Shown piece by piece: positions 6,613 through 10,164 of a DNA stretch of 10,164 bases. The stretch's first letter is position 1. Every line of letters starts with the position of its first letter. The position numbers and the translations under genes were made by a program. This DNA comes from UBA4421 sp028228615 (lineage in GTDB: Bacteria > Pseudomonadota > Gammaproteobacteria > Pseudomonadales > Azotimanducaceae). The notes under the pieces were generated by a model that saw only the letters and a program-made list of their open reading frames with translations, was not told where the DNA came from and searched no databases. The DNA lies in contig JAOJBS010000040.1 of assembly GCA_028228615.1 (NCBI GenBank), positions 1 to 10,164 of the forward strand. Reading direction: 5' to 3'.

Positions 6613-9060
6613 CTAACCTTCTCCAAAACGCACAAAAGGTCTTGGAACCCCTTGGCTAGAGCCTGCTGCAACGGTGGGTGATGTGTTGCCGGGTAGCTGT
6701 TCGTCAACTAAATCTGCCAACACTCGGCCCGCTTCTCGCAGCAATGGATCTTCGCTGACTTCCTCAATAATATCTTTAGTGTTTTTGCCATTTGTGGCGT
6801 CTGCTGCCGCATCGCTTTTACCGAGCTGTTGTTGTGGGTCGTTTGTCTCATCGTCTTTAACGAGCGCGTTGGCGGCCTCCTCAATGGCCTCGGCTTCCGC
6901 TTTTTGCAATTCTTCCAATGCGCCTAACGTTTCTGCGGTAGGTTTGCCAGTGGCCATACGCAGTGTGTTCTCAAGGTCTAAACGCCAAAGGTCATCTTGC
7001 GTTCTTTCTTCTCGCCGTACTGCTTCGTTCAGTGATAACACTTCAATTGCTGACTTTTCTTGGCTGCGCTGACTGAGTGCGCGGTAGTACACAAAGTGCG
7101 GATTATCCACGGCACGGCTGTTGTGTTGTTGTTGTAGTTTAGCAACAACATTGCCAAGGCTGCCAATGGGGCGATAGTTGGCCGGTTTTATTTTATCCCA
7201 AGGCATTGCATCGTCTAGTGTGCTTTCGCCAATTACATCATTGTCTACCAAAGCGGGAAATTTGATGTCGGGTATTACCCCTTGGTGCTGAGTGCTGTTG
7301 CCTGAAATTCTATAAAATTTCGCCGCTGTAAGTTTCAGTTGGCCTCTATTGAGTGGGATCAATGTTTGTACGGTGCCTTTACCAAAGGTTTGATTGCCAA
7401 TAACCAGCGCACGACCATAGTCCTGCATGGCGCCAGCAAAGATTTCGGAAGCGGATGCCGATAGACGGTTAACCATAACGGCCATTGGGCCATCCCATGC
7501 CAGTTCTAAGTTGTTGTCGCTGAGTACGTTGGCGCGGCGTCGCGCAGATTTCACCTGTACTGTTGGGCCAGAGCGAATGAACAGCCCCGTCATGGTGTCC
7601 GCCTCTTGTAGCGAGCCGCCTCCATTGCTGCGCAGATCAATGATCAAGCCCTCAATACCCTCTTCCTTTAGCGCGGCGACTAAACGTCGCACATCTCTGG
7701 TGGTGCTGCGGTAGTTGGGGTCGCCCTTTTGTTGGGCGGCAAAGTCTGCGTAAAAGGTGGGTATTTCAATGACCCCAATAAGCCGCGGGTCGTCGTCACC
7801 CAGCGTAATGGTTTTGGCTTTGGCGGCCTGCTCTTCGAGTTTTATCTTGTTGCGCACAATAGTGATATTTTTGCTTTCACCCTCTTTGCTATCAGCCGGT
7901 GTGATACTTAGACGCACGGTAGAATCTTTGGGGCCACGTATGAGTTCCACAACATCATCTAAGCGCCAACCAACAACGTCAATGAGAGGGCCTTGTGTGC
8001 CTTGGCCCACCGCAGTAATTTTGTCAGCGGGTTTTAACTCTCCGCTTTTGGCCGCAGGTCCTGCGGGTACTAAGCGAACGACTTCGACATTATCGTCTTC
8101 GCTCTTTAGTACGGCGCCTATGCCCTCTAATGAAAGGGACATGTTTATGTTGAAGTTTTCTGAGGTGCGTGGCGAGAAATACTCGGTATGCGGATCGTAT
8201 GTGTGGGCAAAGGCATTAATGTAGGCCTGAAAAGCATCCTCGCTCTTGTTGCGCACAGCAATCTTCAGCTGATTCCTATAGCGCTTGCGCAGCTTTTCGG
8301 AGATCTCTTGCATTGGTGTGTCACTGAGTTTCATCGCCAACACTTGGGCTTTTAAACGTCTGCGCCAAAGATCATCGTGGGCAGCCTCGCCTACAGACCA
8401 TTGAGCATCTTCTCGGTTCACCAAAATGGATTCTTTCCGGCTGAAGTCTAAATTTTCTATGCCACTGTCAATCAGGCTTATGAGGTAATTGAGCCGATCT
8501 ACTATGCGCATTTGATAGCGATTAAAAATCACAAAAGCCGGGTCTAGGTCGCCTTTCTTGAGGGCGTCATCTAAACGGAATCTATACTTTTCAAATTCAG
8601 TAACATCGTTGGCTATAAAGTAATAATGGCCGGGGTCTAATACGGTCAGGTACTTGTCAAAAATATGCTCCGACAATTCATCATCAACGGTCTTGTTGAT
8701 GTAGTGGTTGCGGCGTAATTGCTCCACTACGATTAGGCTGGTTCTAGGATGAATATCGAGTGGCGACAAAGTTGGGGCTGTGCGGATTTCTTCCTCAGGT
8801 TCTTGAACATTAGTTTGACTGTTGAGGGCACCAGACACGGCTTGTGCGACTTGACCGGGTGTGGTGGTGGCCGCAGCATCGGCTGAGAAAACTTGCGCTG
8901 CGGAAGCTAGGCTGAAAATACTCACTAAAACGAGTTTTTGCCAAAAACCAAACAACTCGGAACGTTGCTGTCGGCTTTGAGTGGTAAAAATTTTGCGCAT
9001 AAGTTGCAATGTCCCAGAGTAGTAAAAGTGGCTTAAAAAGTGCTTCAAAAAACGCCGCAT
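6613..9060 (-). CDS. prc: Tail-specific periplasmic protease Prc/Tsp (peptidase family S41A)
   Basis: This envelope protease degrades proteins from exposed nonpolar C-termini; in E. coli it processes FtsI and controls the lytic peptidase MepS with NlpI. In order it shows a signal region (hydrophobic 42-58), an N-terminal helical domain (about 100-290), a PDZ domain (about 308-403), the S41 protease domain (about 425-600) and a Prc-type C-terminal domain ending near 785. The Ser-Lys active site is S536 in SASASEIF and K561 in FGKGTVQ, with D547 as the E. coli Asp equivalent. At 815 residues it exceeds E. coli Prc (682), through a long N-terminus and an acidic, Ala/Glu-rich segment at about 715-765. 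The start at 9060 lacks a ribosome site and gives an unusually long signal n-region; Met21 (9000) is likely the better start. It is divergent from the FKBP lipoprotein gene, another envelope folding factor. Confidence 0.95.
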   Translation of the reverse strand: MRRFLKHFLSHFYYSGTLQLMRKIFTTQSRQQRSELFGFWQKLVLVSIFSLASAAQVFSADAAATTTPGQVAQAVSGALNSQTNVQEPEEEIRTAPTLSPLDIHPRTSLIVVEQLRRNHYINKTVDDELSEHIFDKYLTVLDPGHYYFIANDVTEFEKYRFRLDDALKKGDLDPAFVIFNRYQMRIVDRLNYLISLIDSGIENLDFSRKESILVNREDAQWSVGEAAHDDLWRRRLKAQVLAMKLSDTPMQEISEKLRKRYRNQLKIAVRNKSEDAFQAYINAFAHTYDPHTEYFSPRTSENFNINMSLSLEGIGAVLKSEDDNVEVVRLVPAGPAAKSGELKPADKITAVGQGTQGPLIDVVGWRLDDVVELIRGPKDSTVRLSITPADSKEGESKNITIVRNKIKLEEQAAKAKTITLGDDDPRLIGVIEIPTFYADFAAQQKGDPNYRSTTRDVRRLVAALKEEGIEGLIIDLRSNGGGSLQEADTMTGLFIRSGPTVQVKSARRRANVLSDNNLELAWDGPMAVMVNRLSASASEIFAGAMQDYGRALVIGNQTFGKGTVQTLIPLNRGQLKLTAAKFYRISGNSTQHQGVIPDIKFPALVDNDVIGESTLDDAMPWDKIKPANYRPIGSLGNVVAKLQQQHNSRAVDNPHFVYYRALSQRSQEKSAIEVLSLNEAVRREERTQDDLWRLDLENTLRMATGKPTAETLGALEELQKAEAEAIEEAANALVKDDETNDPQQQLGKSDAAADATNGKNTKDIIEEVSEDPLLREAGRVLADLVDEQLPGNTSPTVAAGSSQGVPRPFVRFGEG

Positions 9061-9250
9061 TCATTTGTTAGAAGGTTGTTCATTATGATTGTGCACATAT
9101 TTACCGTCCGTTTTACCCCTATTGACCCATAAGTAGTGTGAAATTTCCGACCTGAAGTGCACATTGGGGGGTCAAAGGCGGTATCATTCTTGCGAATGTA
9201 ACCCGCTGCCAACGTGGGGAGCAACCCATCGTTTAAATGAGATGAATCGA
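9061..9250. promoter_or_regulatory. Divergent promoter region between prc and the FKBP gene
   Basis: These 190 bp must carry start signals for both divergent genes. On the minus strand CATAAT (9087-9082) is a plausible -10 for prc, but it lies only about 21 bases before the 9060 start, which fits better with translation starting at 9000. No -35 at proper spacing is evident. GTGCACAT occurs twice (9091-9098 and 9157-9164), and TTGACCC (9122-9128) is matched by inverted GGGTCAA (9169-9175). These are possible operator elements only. Confidence 0.35.
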
Positions 9251-9940
9251 ATGAATACAAGACTGGTTTTGATGTTGGGGACTGCCTCAACACTATTTAT
9301 GGCCGGCTGCCAGCCTGCCGCGCAATCTGAGCAAGATGAAAAGTTTACGCCAAGCTCTGATCTTGACAGCGCGAGTTATATTATCGGCTATACCCAAGCG
9401 CAGAATATTATCGAACAGAGTAATAGTCTGGTGGCAATGAGCGCATTTATGCAGGGGGCTAGAGACGCCGTTGCTGGGGCTGAATCACAAGTGCCCATGG
9501 AACAACAAGAACAGTACATGGCGGCACTTTCAGAAGCGCTTTTGGCGGAAAAAAATGCCTCCGGTGACAATTTCCGCGCAGAAAATTCAGCTAGACCTGA
9601 AGTGACCACTTTAGCGTCTGGTCTTCAGTATGAAGTAGTGGTAGAAGGTAACGGTCCTAAGCCTAGTGCGGAAGATACTGTTGTGACTCACTACCATGGC
9701 ACACTCACCGATGGCACGGTGTTTGATAGCTCTGTTGATCGCGGTTCCCCAGCCAGCTTCCCAGTTAACCGAGTGATTCCCGGGTGGACCGAAGCGCTGC
9801 AGTTAATGGGTGTGGGTTCTAAGTGGCGTCTGGTTATTCCGCCAGAGTTAGCCTACGGCGAACGCGGAGCCGGTGGCGCAATTCCACCCAATTCCACGTT
9901 GGTGTTTGAGGTTGAATTGCTGGAAATTGCCGCGCAGTAA
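9251..9940 (+). CDS. FKBP-type peptidyl-prolyl isomerase, lipoprotein (FkpA/Mip-like)
   Basis: This enzyme speeds cis-trans isomerisation of prolyl bonds and probably chaperones proteins in the periplasm. From the chosen start it has 229 residues. A lipoprotein signal peptide ends at lipobox MAGC (17-20); Gln21 after the lipidated Cys20 is not Asp, so outer-membrane anchoring is expected. Residues about 36-115 are a short helical FKBP N-terminal dimerisation-like region, with ASYIIGYTQA (41-50) matching its typical opening. The FKBP domain spans about 122-227 with pocket residues Y148, F158, D159, V175, I176, W179, Y202 and F219, so catalysis should be intact. The open frame reaches back to 9164, but that extension would bury the signal peptide; Met at 9242 is a close alternative start. 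The ribosome site is weak (GAG at 9239-9241). It is divergent from prc and is followed by a strong hairpin, so it is likely monocistronic. Confidence 0.93.
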   Translation: MNTRLVLMLGTASTLFMAGCQPAAQSEQDEKFTPSSDLDSASYIIGYTQAQNIIEQSNSLVAMSAFMQGARDAVAGAESQVPMEQQEQYMAALSEALLAEKNASGDNFRAENSARPEVTTLASGLQYEVVVEGNGPKPSAEDTVVTHYHGTLTDGTVFDSSVDRGSPASFPVNRVIPGWTEALQLMGVGSKWRLVIPPELAYGERGAGGAIPPNSTLVFEVELLEIAAQ

Positions 9941-9964
9941 GCGGCAATTGGGTTAGTGCCTGAT

Positions 9965-9998
9965 CCCCGACTGACCAGATGTTTCAGGTCGGTCGGGG
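9965..9998 (+). terminator. Strong hairpin 24 bp after the FKBP gene
   Basis: CCCCGACTGACC (9965-9976) pairs with GGTCGGTCGGGG (9987-9998) over 12 positions around a 10-base loop. The single non-Watson-Crick position is a G-U pair in plus-strand RNA and would be an A-C mismatch in minus-strand RNA. This favours a role in the transcript of the FKBP gene. It is followed by TAGGTACTCTTT rather than a clean T-run, so it is a non-canonical terminator or a 3' stabilising hairpin. Confidence 0.65.
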
Positions 9999-10003
9999 TA
10001 GGT

Positions 10004-10045
10004 ACTCTTTCTACAAAGAGTCGATAAAGAGTCGACAAAGAGTTG
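10004..10045. repeat. 11-bp tandem repeat with AAAGAGT core and a matching inverted arm
   Basis: Three adjacent 11-bp units, ACAAAGAGTCG (10013-10023), ATAAAGAGTCG (10024-10034) and ACAAAGAGTTG (10035-10045), differ at one base each from a common form. A decayed fourth may follow. Just before them, ACTCTTT (10004-10010) is the exact reverse complement of the AAAGAGT core. It can pair with the first copy across a 4-base loop, or with the second or third copy across longer loops. Confidence 0.8.
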
Positions 10046-10083
10046 AATAAAGCGCTGAAAAACGAATGCTAAAACGGCACTCC

Positions 10084-10129
10084 AAAGTAGACCTAGAAAG
10101 TAGACCTAGAAAGTAGATCTAGAAAGTAG
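10084..10129. repeat. 13-bp tandem repeat, about 3.5 copies
   Basis: AAAGTAGACCTAG is repeated exactly at 10084-10096 and 10097-10109. A one-base variant, AAAGTAGATCTAG, is at 10110-10122, and a partial copy AAAGTAG at 10123-10129. Every full unit contains CTAG, a tetranucleotide that is usually rare in proteobacterial genomes. No open frame of credible length runs through it. The rest of 9941-10164, apart from the hairpin and the 11-bp array, shows no gene or other feature. Confidence 0.85.
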
Positions 10130-10164
10130 GGCTGTAAAAAATTCCCCAAAAAGATCCCTCAAAC

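Noticed and set aside
7757..8224. 155-codon plus-strand open frame antisense to prc
   Set aside because: It overlaps the PDZ and protease coding region on the other strand, shows a Ser/Pro-rich shadow composition and has no motif.
9164..9250. N-terminal extension of the FKBP protein from the ATG at 9164
   Set aside because: It would place 29 mostly polar residues before a clear lipoprotein signal peptide and lipobox, which would disrupt export.
10013..10129. Tandem repeats considered as a CRISPR array
   Set aside because: The units are 11 and 13 bp and directly adjacent with no spacers, and no cas gene is present.

Overview
The window looks like chromosomal DNA of a Gram-negative gammaproteobacterium, probably marine. 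The evidence is a lipoprotein FKBP isomerase, a Prc/Tsp tail-specific protease of the E. coli architecture, and a secreted sulfatase. A cellvibrionales-like origin is my inference and cannot be settled from the window. Gene density is high, base composition is even by eye, and I see no transposase, integrase, tRNA or CRISPR array.

Layout. (1) Positions 1-495 hold the C-terminal part of an MFS transporter of the UMF1/Atg22-like type, cut by the left edge. (2) On the minus strand, a probable two-gene operon reads leftward: an SLC13-type permease with two RCK_C (TrkA_C) domains (4278-2392), then 7 bp later an exported type I sulfatase (2384-531). A sulfatase that releases sulfate outside the cytoplasm, next to a permease of a family that includes sulfate carriers, suggests sulfate-ester scavenging. 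(3) A 326-bp divergent region (4279-4604) separates this operon from thrS (4605-6491). This threonyl-tRNA synthetase has editing, catalytic and anticodon-binding domains but no N-terminal TGS domain. It also lacks the usual thrS-infC-rpmI-rplT neighbourhood. (4) A perfect 9-bp-stem hairpin (6512-6540) lies between thrS and the convergent prc gene (9060-6613). (5) prc diverges from an FKBP-type peptidyl-prolyl isomerase lipoprotein gene (9251-9940) across about 190 bp. Together they form a plausible envelope protein quality-control pair. (6) The right end (9941-10164) has no gene but holds a strong 12-bp-stem hairpin and two different short tandem repeats, with 11-bp and 13-bp units.

The points most worth checking are the TGS-less, apparently orphan ThrRS with non-enterobacterial signature motifs, the RCK-SLC13/sulfatase operon, and the repeats beside the FKBP gene. 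I found nothing that amounts to a clearly new defence or mobile system.
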